Source: Candidatus Peribacteria bacterium RIFOXYB1_FULL_54_35 | GTDB lineage: Bacteria; Patescibacteriota; Gracilibacteria; Peribacterales; Peribacteraceae | DNA: 64,000 nucleotides | NCBI GenBank assembly: GCA_001787755.1 | Contig: MFYJ01000001.1 | Span: 1 to 64,000 of the forward strand | Direction: 5' to 3' | Part shown: positions 54,950 through 63,228 of the stretch, in pieces | How positions within the stretch are numbered: the stretch's first letter is position 1 | Layout of the letters: each line of letters opens with the position of its first letter | Notes under the pieces: generated by a model | The model's input: the letters and a program-made list of their open reading frames with translations, nothing else | Database searches by the model: none | Told to the model about the DNA's origin: nothing | Program-made: the position numbers and the translations under genes

Positions 54950-55627
54950 ATGGCAATTCCAACCGAAAAGGAACTTATCGATGCCGCGTGCCATCTCGGA
55001 CATCCCACGAGCAAATGGAACCCCCGTATGGCACCGTACCTCTACGGGAGCCGTAAAGATATCCACATCTTCGATCTCGAACAGACGCGCAAGCACCTTG
55101 AAAAGGTATGTAACGCGCTCAAGAAGCTTCAGGCAGAAGGGAAAACCATCCTCTTCGTCTCCACCAAACAGCAGAGCATCCCTATGATTGAAGATATGGG
55201 TGAGACTCTGCACCAGCCAACAGTGACGAAAAAATGGATCCCGGGCCTCCTCACAAACTGGAGCACCATCAAAAACCGCCTGAAGTACTACCTCGATCTC
55301 CAGGAGTCGTTCCGCACCGGTGAGGTGGAGAAGTACACAAAGAAAGAGCAGGTTTCCCTCAGGAAGAAACTCGCCAAGCTCGATGCGGCACTCTCCGGCG
55401 TCTCGACCATGAAACACACACCGGATGCCGTCTTCGTCATAGATGCAGTGCGTGACTCCGTGGCAATCGCCGAAGCACGGAAGCTGAGCATCCCCGTCTA
55501 TGGAATTTGCGACAGTAATGCGAATCCTGCGGATTTCACCGAATTCATTCCAGCGAACGATGATGCTGTGAAATCTCTTCTCCTCATTCTCGGCACACTG
55601 AAGGAGACATTGACCTCAACAAAATAA
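54950..55627 (+). CDS. rpsB: 30S ribosomal protein uS2
   Basis: A 225-residue ribosomal protein of the small subunit. It has LIDAACHLGHPTSKWNPRM near the N-terminus, the KDIHIFDLEQT segment, a coiled-coil insertion (about 110-150) and the C-terminal PDAVFVIDAV then GICDSNANP motif. First gene of an operon with tsf, 20 nt apart. It starts without a Shine-Dalgarno. Confidence 0.96.
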   Translation: MAIPTEKELIDAACHLGHPTSKWNPRMAPYLYGSRKDIHIFDLEQTRKHLEKVCNALKKLQAEGKTILFVSTKQQSIPMIEDMGETLHQPTVTKKWIPGLLTNWSTIKNRLKYYLDLQESFRTGEVEKYTKKEQVSLRKKLAKLDAALSGVSTMKHTPDAVFVIDAVRDSVAIAEARKLSIPVYGICDSNANPADFTEFIPANDDAVKSLLLILGTLKETLTSTK

Positions 55628-55647
55628 TTTCTTTCCCTCTTCTCACC

Positions 55648-56424
55648 ATGTCTCACATTTCGACTTCTGCGATTTCCTCCCTCCGCAGCCGTACTGGCGT
55701 CTCCATTCTCGAATGCAAGAAAGCACTGGAAGATGCGGCGGGCGATGAGGAGAAAGCCATAGAACTGCTCCGCAAGCGCGGGATAGCGCTGGCCGCCAAG
55801 AAGGCGGCGCGGGATCAGTCCGAAGGACTGATCTTCGGGAAAGAAAAAAGTGGCACCGCCGCACTTGTGTATGTGAAATGCGAGACGGACTTCGTGGCAC
55901 GGGATGACAATTTCCTTGCGCTTGGAGAAGCATTGGTCAGCACACTCCTGGCTGATGGCGAGGCAGCTGCGAAGAAGCTTGCGGAAACGAAAGTCCCGGA
56001 GGCAGTCCAGAAGCTCGGCGAGAACATTTCACTCGGTGCACTCCACCGCATAGAAAGCTCCGTCCTCGGACGCTACGTGCACACGAATGGAAAGATTGGC
56101 GTGATCGTAGCACTCGAAGGAGGTACCGCGGAAATTGCCAAGGACGTGGCCATGCATGCAGCAGCAATGAACCCGCGCTATGTCACACCGCAAGATGTTC
56201 CGGCAGGAGACATCGTGAAAGAGAAGGAGATCTGGAAAGAGCAGCTCTCTAAAGAAGGAAAACCAGAGGCGATACTGGAGAAAATAATGATCGGAAAAGA
56301 GAAGAAATTCCGTGAAGAGAACGCACTCACCACACAGGCATTCGTCAAAGACCCGGGAAAGACAGTCACCCAATATCTCAACGGTGCAACAATTTCCCGC
56401 TATGTCCGCATTGCCGTAGAGTAG
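55648..56424 (+). CDS. tsf: Elongation factor Ts
   Basis: A 258-residue nucleotide exchange factor for EF-Tu. It has the N-terminal UBA-like region with LRSRTGVSILECKKALE, a conserved KCETDFVARDDNF segment, and a core with HAAAMNPRYV. The C-terminal end with VTQYLNGATISRYVRIAVE is typical. Second gene of the rpsB operon. A weak stem (56437-56458) follows the stop. Confidence 0.96.
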   Translation: MSHISTSAISSLRSRTGVSILECKKALEDAAGDEEKAIELLRKRGIALAAKKAARDQSEGLIFGKEKSGTAALVYVKCETDFVARDDNFLALGEALVSTLLADGEAAAKKLAETKVPEAVQKLGENISLGALHRIESSVLGRYVHTNGKIGVIVALEGGTAEIAKDVAMHAAAMNPRYVTPQDVPAGDIVKEKEIWKEQLSKEGKPEAILEKIMIGKEKKFREENALTTQAFVKDPGKTVTQYLNGATISRYVRIAVE

Positions 56425-56511
56425 GACTTTCGATCTAGATGGAGAGCTGCATCCATCTTTGCAGACCTCTCTGCCCTGTGGGAACTCTTTACTTTAAAGA
56501 ATGGTGCACTC

Positions 56512-56517
56512 TACCAT
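56512..56517 (+). promoter_or_regulatory. -10 box (TACCAT) before first response regulator
   Basis: TACCAT ends 8 nt before GTG 56526 and supports that start. Confidence 0.5.
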
Positions 56518-56525
56518 TCCCCCTT

Positions 56526-56891
56526 GTGGCAGCCCACTCAATCCTCATCGCGGAGGACGACCCTCTCCTGCGGGATCTCTACAAGAAGAAATTTTCCCTT
56601 GCGGGCTACCGCATTCGGACTGCTGAGGATGGGGAAAAAACTATCGCCGCCATAGAAGAAGAATCCCCCGATTTGCTCGTGCTCGACATCAATATGCCAG
56701 TCATCGACGGATTCGGCGTTCTGGAGAAATATCCGTTGGAAGACCGGCCTTTCGAAGTCATATTTCTCACTAATTTCGGCGATGAGAAAAACAGAGAACG
56801 AGGGGAGAAGCTGGGAGTGCGACACTTCCTCGTAAAAAAGGACATGACGATCAAAGCACTCGTCTCCCTGGTAGAAAAGATCCTGCGGTAG
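56526..56891 (+). CDS. Single-domain response regulator (CheY-like)
   Basis: A 121-residue receiver domain with no output domain. It has the acidic pocket EDDP, phospho-acceptor Asp in LVLDINMP, Thr in FLTNFGD and Lys in FLVKKD. The start is GTG 56526, behind a TACCAT box; a longer frame from 56439 is rejected. It is followed by a close paralogue. No histidine kinase lies in the window, so partners are unknown. Confidence 0.9.
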   Translation: MAAHSILIAEDDPLLRDLYKKKFSLAGYRIRTAEDGEKTIAAIEEESPDLLVLDINMPVIDGFGVLEKYPLEDRPFEVIFLTNFGDEKNRERGEKLGVRHFLVKKDMTIKALVSLVEKILR

Positions 56892-57009
56892 AGAAAGGAA
56901 TCCTACGGAAGCATATGCAGCTCAACGAAGCCATTTTTTGTTTCTAAAACTATAATTCCGGGCTTTGGCTTGCGCAGGATGCCGTATTTACCCAAACAGA
57001 TATTTGTGC

Positions 57010-57015
57010 TATAAT
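57010..57015 (+). promoter_or_regulatory. -10 box (TATAAT) before second response regulator
   Basis: TTTACC (56987-56992), 17-nt spacer, TATAAT (57010-57015), then 11 nt to TTG 57027. Confidence 0.6.
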
Positions 57016-57026
57016 AATAGCAAGAA

Positions 57027-57413
57027 TTGGAAAAAGGATACATCCTTGTCGCTGAGGACGACCCTGTACTGCGGGAAGTCTACGTGAAGAAGTTCTCCAT
57101 TGCGGGATACAAAATCCACACAGCGAATAACGGCGAAGAAACACTCACCGCCATAGAGCAGGAAACGCCAGATCTCCTCCTCTTGGACATCAACATGCCT
57201 GTCATGGATGGATTTTCCGTACTGGAGAAATTCCCCAAGGAAGAGCGAACGTTCCCCATCATTCTGCTCACAAACTTCGGCGACGACAAGAACAGAGCCC
57301 GCGGAGAGGAGCTGGGGGCAGACGATTACTTCATCAAGAGCCAAATGACCATGCGCAAGCTCCTCGAAATGGTGGATGATCTCATGAAAGCGAGACGGTA
57401 CTGGAATAAGTGA
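57027..57413 (+). CDS. Single-domain response regulator (CheY-like)
   Basis: A 128-residue receiver domain, a close paralogue of the preceding gene (AEDDP, LLLDINMP, LLTNFGDD, YFIKSQ). The start is TTG 57027, behind a TATAAT box 11 nt upstream, so both copies have their own promoter. The neighbouring TraD-like ATPase may be functionally linked, but this is only position. A long inverted repeat follows. Confidence 0.9.
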   Translation: MEKGYILVAEDDPVLREVYVKKFSIAGYKIHTANNGEETLTAIEQETPDLLLLDINMPVMDGFSVLEKFPKEERTFPIILLTNFGDDKNRARGEELGADDYFIKSQMTMRKLLEMVDDLMKARRYWNK

Positions 57414-57420
57414 GCAGTAG

Positions 57421-57578
57421 ATAGCTTCGGCAGCTTAGTAGCTTCTCTAGCTCGTTAGGTTTATAGCTGCATTAGCTTCATTAGGGATTTGGACTTTGGA
57501 TTTGCGATTTTGGGACTCACTAACAGTGCTAATGAAGCTAAAGAAGCTAATAAAGCTGAAAGCTGCCAGCTATCTCTG
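57421..57578. repeat. Long imperfect inverted repeat of AGCTT/CTAAT words
   Basis: AGATAGCTTCGGCAGCTTAG (from about 57421) and further AGCTTCATTAG words (to 57484) pair with CTAATGAAGCT (57530) through AGCTGCCAGCTATCT (to about 57575). It lies between codirectional genes and may end the response-regulator transcript. Confidence 0.75.
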
Positions 57579-57593
57579 GCGCATTTTTCATGA

Positions 57594-57599
57594 TAGAAT
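57594..57599 (+). promoter_or_regulatory. -10 box (TAGAAT) before second TraD-like gene
   Basis: TAGAAT ends 8 nt before ATG 57608. Confidence 0.5.
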
Positions 57600-57607
57600 G
57601 GTAAGAT

Positions 57608-60103
57608 ATGCCCACCTTGAACCAGCTATTCCTGGGCCTCGGCTCTGCTGCATCTGTCTTCATCGGCGTGCATGTCGTGCTGTGGCTGTGCCGGCTTCTC
57701 GCGGATTTCCGCCGTGAACGCGACCTCGTCTTCCTCCAGATTCTTGTCCCGAAAAAGGAAAGCAAAGAAGAGAAAGAAACGGAATCCGAACGCTACTCCT
57801 CCGGCCAGGACTTCCGTGAGGTGCTGGGGGTCATGGATCACTTCTACCAATCGCTCCACAGTCTGTACCACGGAACTGCAAGGCGGTGGTGGAGGGGGCA
57901 ACCCTTCATCTCCTTTGAGTATGCTGCACTGCAAGGCGAAATCCTCTTTTTCGTCGTCTGCCCGCGGGCCATTGTCCACTTGATAGAAAAACAAATCACC
58001 TCCTTCTATCCCGATACCATCATCGACGAAGTGGAGGACTACAACATTTTCACAGACAAATCCATCGTTGCGGCACGGACACTCATCCCGCGAGGACCAT
58101 TCACGAAAATATTCAAAACATATCAGCAGCTTAAGAGTGATCCTCTGAGCACCATGACAAACGCCTTCTCGAAGCTGAAAGAAACTGAGGGGGCCGCCGT
58201 GCAGTTCGTCCTCCGCCCAGCCAAATCCGGCTGGCAGAAAAAACTGCAGAAAGAAGCCCAGAACCTTTTGAATCCCAAGAAGAAAAAAGGGCTCAGATGG
58301 TGGAATCCCATTTCCTGGCTCAGCACCGGCTTCAGTCTCCTCACCACAGGAGATGATGTGGTAGATCTGCAATCTGAGAGCAAAGCAACGGGCGAGCGCG
58401 TGTCTCAGATGGTAGAGGAATACAGTAAAACTGTGGATGAGAAGGCAAGCAGCCCCGGTTTCACAGCAATGGTCCGTGTCGTCACCTCCGCAGATACTCT
58501 CCTCCGTGCACAGAACCTCCTCCAGGAAGTCTGTGCCGCATTCACGCAATTCAGCGACATACGCGGGAACCGCCTCAGGAGATCGAAGCTCTCCAGCAAG
58601 AGAAACACCACCATCAGATTCATCCGGCGTTCCCCCCGACTGGGCATTCCTGCGGGTATCACAAGCCCCGTGATGCTCCTGGGAGCCCCTGAGCTCACAA
58701 GTTTCTTCCACTTCCCCAACATCAAGTACAACAAAGTAGAAACCATTAAATGGCAGAACTTCAAGGTGGCACCAGCACCCAAGAACATACCAACAGAGGG
58801 CTTGTTCCTTGGAACAAACACCTACCGGGGAGAGAAACGCAAGATATACATGGGCAACGAAGACCGCTTCAGGCATTTCTACATCATAGGGCAGACCGGC
58901 ACGGGGAAATCTTCGATCATCCAGCTCATGGCACGCCAGGACTTCCATAACAATATTGGCTGCTGTGTGGTGGATCCGCACGGGTCACTCATTGAGGATC
59001 TGCTGCCGTACATTCCGCGCGAACGCGCCGACGACGTGGTGTATTTCAATCCCGCAGACACGGAAAGACCCATGGGACTCAACCTGCTGGAGGCGGAGAC
59101 TCCGGAAGAGAAAGACCTTGTCGCACTCGATGCCATGAACATGATGGTGAAGATGTTCGGGGAAGAAATTTTCGGTCCGCGTATCCAGGACTACTTCCGC
59201 AACGGGTGTCTGACACTCATGGATGATGAGGATGAAGGCGGCGCCATCACCGACCTCGTGAAACTCTTCACGGACGAAGAGTGGCAGCGGTACAAAGTAT
59301 CGAAAGTGAAAAACCCCATTGTCCGCGCATTCTGGGAAAAACAGATGGTCCAGACCGGACAGCGTGAGAAGCAGGAAATGATCCCCTACTTCGCAGCGAA
59401 GTTCGGCCAGTTCTACACCAATACGCTCATCCGGAACATCGTGGGGCAAACACGCAGTGCCTTCGATATCTCCAAGTGTATGAATGAGGGCAAGATCCTG
59501 CTCATGAACCTGAGTAAAGGACTTGTTGGAGATATCAACGCCCAGCTCCTCGGTTTGATCATCGTGAGTAAAATACAGGTCGCAGCCATGCGCAGACAGC
59601 GGCAGACAAATGAGCAGCGCCGCGACTTCTACCTCTACATCGACGAGTTCCAGAACTTCGTAACCCCTTCCATTGAGTCCATTCTCTCCGAAGCCCGCAA
59701 GTACCGCCTTGGCCTCATCCTCGCCCACCAGTACATCGATCAGCTGGAAAAAGAGAGCAAGATCTCCGGCAATATCAGCCTGAAGGGCGCAGTCTTCGGC
59801 AATGTGGGCACGATGATGTTCTACAAGATCGGTCCGCAGGACGCCGAAGTATGTGCGAAGGAAATGGCTCCGGTCTTCTCCGAACAGGACCTCATTAACA
59901 TCGATGCTTTCAAAGGAGCCATGAAACTGAGCGTGGAGGGCCAACCTTCCAGACCGTTCTCCATAGAGGTACCACGCCCCTGGCTCGACAAAACGTACCC
60001 CAAAGACGAGCAGGCAGCCGAGGCGTTCAAACAGCTCTCCCGCCTGACGTACGGCCGCGCGAAAGACTTCGTGGATAGGGAGATAATGAGGAGAATCGGG
60101 TAG
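57608..60103 (+). CDS. VirD4/TraD-like type IV secretion ATPase
   Basis: An 831-residue paralogue of 31927-34548. It has one N-terminal membrane helix (about 8-33), a family-specific middle region and a RecA-like motor with Walker A IGQTGTGKSSI (about 430), a DPHGSLIEDLL segment, Walker B FYLYIDEFQNF and LILAHQYIDQL. The ends are also alike (VDREIMRRIG here). Having two coupling-type ATPases suggests two substrates or two machines for DNA or protein transfer, perhaps DNA uptake; no relaxase is seen. The start is ATG 57608. Confidence 0.88.
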   Translation: MPTLNQLFLGLGSAASVFIGVHVVLWLCRLLADFRRERDLVFLQILVPKKESKEEKETESERYSSGQDFREVLGVMDHFYQSLHSLYHGTARRWWRGQPFISFEYAALQGEILFFVVCPRAIVHLIEKQITSFYPDTIIDEVEDYNIFTDKSIVAARTLIPRGPFTKIFKTYQQLKSDPLSTMTNAFSKLKETEGAAVQFVLRPAKSGWQKKLQKEAQNLLNPKKKKGLRWWNPISWLSTGFSLLTTGDDVVDLQSESKATGERVSQMVEEYSKTVDEKASSPGFTAMVRVVTSADTLLRAQNLLQEVCAAFTQFSDIRGNRLRRSKLSSKRNTTIRFIRRSPRLGIPAGITSPVMLLGAPELTSFFHFPNIKYNKVETIKWQNFKVAPAPKNIPTEGLFLGTNTYRGEKRKIYMGNEDRFRHFYIIGQTGTGKSSIIQLMARQDFHNNIGCCVVDPHGSLIEDLLPYIPRERADDVVYFNPADTERPMGLNLLEAETPEEKDLVALDAMNMMVKMFGEEIFGPRIQDYFRNGCLTLMDDEDEGGAITDLVKLFTDEEWQRYKVSKVKNPIVRAFWEKQMVQTGQREKQEMIPYFAAKFGQFYTNTLIRNIVGQTRSAFDISKCMNEGKILLMNLSKGLVGDINAQLLGLIIVSKIQVAAMRRQRQTNEQRRDFYLYIDEFQNFVTPSIESILSEARKYRLGLILAHQYIDQLEKESKISGNISLKGAVFGNVGTMMFYKIGPQDAEVCAKEMAPVFSEQDLINIDAFKGAMKLSVEGQPSRPFSIEVPRPWLDKTYPKDEQAAEAFKQLSRLTYGRAKDFVDREIMRRIG

Positions 60104-60187
60104 ATCATAAGAGAGAGTAATAGGGAATAGAGTACTAGGATAATGAGGCCCTATGTGTGGGGCCTATTACTCAATTCCCTATTATTC
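60104..60187. terminator. Imperfect inverted repeat between convergent genes
   Basis: AGTAATAGGGAATAGAGTA with GAGGCCC pairs with GGGGCCTATTACTCAATTCCCTATTATTCT. The words resemble those in the 49047-49110 hairpin. Confidence 0.7.
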
Positions 60188-61423
60188 TTACCTCAGAGCA
60201 ACTGTCTCTATCGGTTTCGCATGCACAAGATAGCGCTGCGCGATGGAATCCGGCGGCCAGCAGGTGTAGAGAATGAGCTCCTCCCCTTCACCATCGTCAT
60301 TGAAAGGATCTGTATCTTTCGCATCGATTGTTTCCTCGTAGGTTACTTCGTAGGTGTGCAGCTTCCCCTCGTACGTCACGTAAATCCTGTCCCCGGCTTT
60401 GAGCTGATTCACCTTGCGGAATATCTTGGTGTACTTCGAGACATCCCACGGATACCCACTGGAGTGACCATAGATCATGATCTTGCCACCCGCACCGGGA
60501 TAGCTAAAGAGGTGCCCCACGCCGTCTTTGAGCGCAGCGAGAACACCCTGAGAAGAAAGCGGATCTATGGGATGTGTGATGGTGAGGTCCGTAACCCCGA
60601 GACTCGGCATAGTAATGGCAAAATACTTCTCTGACGCATACGGAAGCGTGCCCGCCTGTACGGTCGGTTGGGGCTGATTGATGACCTGAATAGTCTGCGG
60701 CTGCGGGAGGCTGATTGAGCGCGAGGAACTCGCCCCCTGGCTCTGGGTTCCCTGGGACACAGTTCTTCCATCGTTGAAAACAAGAACACCCGCCTCGCGA
60801 ACATACATCATACGGTAGACCATCTCGAAGAACTGGCCGCGCGTAATCGGCTGACCAAGCCGCAGGGACTGCTGCTCCTGCAACACCGCATTGCGCAGAA
60901 TTGCAGCGTTGATCGAGGACGTGTACCACTGCCCGGGAAAGTTCTGAATGGCAGCAGAAAGTCTCGCGAATTCTGTTTCTCCCGCTTCCCCGAATGACCG
61001 CGAGAGAAGAACCACCGCTTCCTCCACCGTGAGCAACTGCCCCGGCCGCAGGGTTCCCTCCGGATACCCTTTCACCACTTCTGCTTCGAACGCAGCCTCC
61101 ACAAACGGGGCAAACCACTGACTCTGCTGTACATCGGAAAAGAGAGGTAACGGCGGCATGTTCTCCTGGTACCACAGAACACGCTGCGCATACTTCTCCT
61201 GGGTGATCATGAGTACTTTGATCGCCTCTGCCCTGTTAAGAAACTTCTGGGGTCTCGCGAGTCCATCACTGTACCCCCGGAGTATCCCCTTCCCCGAGAG
61301 GTACACAAATGCGTCGCTGTAGAGCGTCTGGTCAGTATCGGGGAAACCAGCAGCGAATGCCCGTGTTCCGAAGCCCACGAGTAACACTGCCGCCAGCAGA
61401 AGGAGTAGCCTTTTATACTGCAT
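60188..61423 (-). CDS. Sortase with N-terminal SLH repeats
   Basis: A 411-residue exported protein: signal peptide (about 1-24), two or three SLH repeats (about 26-225; GYSDGLARPQKFLNRAEA and GYPEGTLRPGQLLTVEEA), a Gln/Pro-rich linker and a C-terminal sortase domain (about 270-411). The catalytic His is in MIYGHSSG, Cys in ILYTCWPP, and Arg in IAQRYLVHA. Sortases join proteins to peptidoglycan or pilins; fusion to SLH repeats would hold the enzyme at the wall. No sortase substrate with an LPxTG-like tail is obvious in the window. Confidence 0.88.
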   Translation of the reverse strand: MQYKRLLLLLAAVLLVGFGTRAFAAGFPDTDQTLYSDAFVYLSGKGILRGYSDGLARPQKFLNRAEAIKVLMITQEKYAQRVLWYQENMPPLPLFSDVQQSQWFAPFVEAAFEAEVVKGYPEGTLRPGQLLTVEEAVVLLSRSFGEAGETEFARLSAAIQNFPGQWYTSSINAAILRNAVLQEQQSLRLGQPITRGQFFEMVYRMMYVREAGVLVFNDGRTVSQGTQSQGASSSRSISLPQPQTIQVINQPQPTVQAGTLPYASEKYFAITMPSLGVTDLTITHPIDPLSSQGVLAALKDGVGHLFSYPGAGGKIMIYGHSSGYPWDVSKYTKIFRKVNQLKAGDRIYVTYEGKLHTYEVTYEETIDAKDTDPFNDDGEGEELILYTCWPPDSIAQRYLVHAKPIETVALR

Positions 61424-61556
61424 ACAAGGGAGCTAATCTAATGATTTTTCGCTTTTTTGTCAAGCACTCTTAGGATCTCTCCTGTGCCAAATCCCATTGC
61501 AAATCGTCAATTCATGGCACTTTTGAGCTCCTATCGACGAGGCATGGTGAAACACT

Positions 61557-61562
61557 TACGAT
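61557..61562 (+). promoter_or_regulatory. -10 box (TACGAT) 6 nt before GT-C-like gene
   Basis: TACGAT ends 6 nt before ATG 61569, the leaderless spacing. Confidence 0.5.
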
Positions 61563-61568
61563 GCAGGC

Positions 61569-63116
61569 ATGTTTTGCCCTCTCAAACGGCCTGTTCTCAC
61601 ATACCTGCCCACTCTCACCCTCTGCGGATGCCTCCTCCTCTTCGGAACGTTCCTGAGCAGTCTCGCACATCCTACGTCCCTCGGAGATGGCATACGGCAC
61701 CTCACTCTCGCCCGTCTCCTGCAGGAAGGGAACTCGTTCGGAGGCTGGGGCGATGTTCTGTACTCAGGATACTTCAGCACACGGTCCTCTGATCCGTGGT
61801 TCCTCACGCACGTGCTGCTCATGCCTCTCGGCACTCTGGATATCGCGATTGCGGAGGACATGCTGATCCTGCTGCTCATTGGTGCGGTAGGCATCACCTT
61901 CCTTCTCTTCCTCAGAACCCTCCGCCTCTCCCCCGCTTCCCAGAGCATTCTTATCGCACTCCTCCTCCTCGGACACGTGCAATTTACGTTCCGCCTCCTC
62001 GTCGGCCGTCCGCTCTTCCTGATGGTCGCCCTCACCACGCTCACGCTGCTCACCGTCCTCCATAAACAACCATTGCTTCTCCTGGTACTCATGACCATAG
62101 CAACACTCCTCTCGCACCTCTTCGTGTTCCCGTTATTCATCTGCCTTCTGGGATCTCTCTGGCTCCTCTCACTCTCAAGAAAACGCACAGCCATGCTCAC
62201 ATTCCTCAGCGCACTCTCCGGCCTCGTGATTGGTCTTCTCCTCCATCCCCAGACAAGCAATTTTGTCCATTATGTTTTCACCATCTTCCTCAGAGTACCT
62301 TTCCTCACTGAGCTCGATACGGGCACAGAGATGCATTCGGGTATAGGGCGCATGGCAGCTGTTCTCACACTCCTCGGTGCCTGCCTCCTCTTCGCATATC
62401 ATCTGTGGTACACACGCCGCGCCTCCTGGAAGGAAATGCACAGGCGAGGACTCAGTCTGACAGCCAGCATTGTTCTGGTGATGACACTCGGCATGCTCCT
62501 CTGGGTGCGCATGCTCGACTTCCTCTGGCCGCTCCTCCTCATTCTCCTCGCACAGGTACTGAGCCTGTACCCACCCATTGCCAAAGAAACAGCACATGTT
62601 CTCCTGCCCCGATGGGCGCTGCTCAGAAAATACACACTGGGAGTGCTCCTCCTCGTGCTCACCGTGAACACCGCTAAGACCTTCTATAGTTTCTCCACAG
62701 TCAATGCAGAAAACGCGCTCAGCCACTTCACAGATCCGCTGAAGAACATTCCAGAGAAATCACGCGTGCTGAATGTGGACTGGGATCTCTTTCCTTCCCT
62801 CTTCAGCGCACGACCGGATCTCCTCTATGCGCGCGGAATGGACCCCTCGTACGACTACCTCTCCGATCCGGATTCCATTCGCTTCTTCGCTGCAGTACGA
62901 AATCCATCTGAAGAAACGGACTGGAATGTCTGGCTCACGGAGCTGATTCAACACATCCCTTCTGACTACCTTGCTCTCTGGAGAGCGGAAAAACGCAGGA
63001 ACATGATCGAAACACTCAACCAGAACAAATCCCTCGAGCATGTTGGCATGAGCGACCGCATTATCGTGTATAAAATCCTTCCTTCCACCGAGCAGTCCGC
63101 TCAGGATTCCGTATAA
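61569..63116 (+). CDS. GT-C-like integral membrane protein
   Basis: A 515-residue protein with about ten membrane helices and a soluble C-terminal segment (about 375-515). The first loop holds a GDGIRHLTLARLL motif, in the position of the catalytic Asp of GT-C glycosyltransferases, which transfer sugars from polyprenyl phosphates. No closer family is recognised, so the glycosyltransferase call is tentative. The start is ATG 61569. Confidence 0.7.
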   Translation: MFCPLKRPVLTYLPTLTLCGCLLLFGTFLSSLAHPTSLGDGIRHLTLARLLQEGNSFGGWGDVLYSGYFSTRSSDPWFLTHVLLMPLGTLDIAIAEDMLILLLIGAVGITFLLFLRTLRLSPASQSILIALLLLGHVQFTFRLLVGRPLFLMVALTTLTLLTVLHKQPLLLLVLMTIATLLSHLFVFPLFICLLGSLWLLSLSRKRTAMLTFLSALSGLVIGLLLHPQTSNFVHYVFTIFLRVPFLTELDTGTEMHSGIGRMAAVLTLLGACLLFAYHLWYTRRASWKEMHRRGLSLTASIVLVMTLGMLLWVRMLDFLWPLLLILLAQVLSLYPPIAKETAHVLLPRWALLRKYTLGVLLLVLTVNTAKTFYSFSTVNAENALSHFTDPLKNIPEKSRVLNVDWDLFPSLFSARPDLLYARGMDPSYDYLSDPDSIRFFAAVRNPSEETDWNVWLTELIQHIPSDYLALWRAEKRRNMIETLNQNKSLEHVGMSDRIIVYKILPSTEQSAQDSV

Positions 63117-63117
63117 T
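63112..63117 (+). promoter_or_regulatory. -10 box (TATAAT) before the ychF 5' remnant
   Basis: TATAAT ends 7 nt before GTG 63125, the start of the duplicate ychF 5' end. It probably was the original ychF promoter and now sits 111 nt before the intact ATG. Confidence 0.6.
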
Positions 63118-63124
63118 CTGCGAA

Positions 63125-63156
63125 GTGGCACTCCAAATAGGCATCACCTACCTTCG
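63125..63156 (+). pseudogene. Remnant second 5' end of ychF
   Basis: 25 of 32 bases match the start of ychF at 63229. The codons read VALQIGI against MALQIGI, with synonymous changes at Ala and Leu. The two starts are 104 bp apart and out of frame. Confidence 0.75.
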
Positions 63157-63228
63157 CCCCGCATCCGCGGGGACTTCGGTGGGCAAGTCGGCCTCCCCTC
63201 TCCATTCCTCTCAAGCGACTGATACGTT
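63157..63228. repeat. Hairpin-bearing insert upstream of intact ychF
   Basis: Holds the GC hairpin CCCCGC/GCGGGG (overlapping its left edge) and ACTTCGG words like those near 16478. It fills the gap between the two ychF 5' ends. Confidence 0.6.

Noticed and set aside
56439..56525. N-terminal extension of the first response regulator
   Set aside because: It overlaps a possible hairpin and the -10 box; the receiver domain is complete from GTG 56526.
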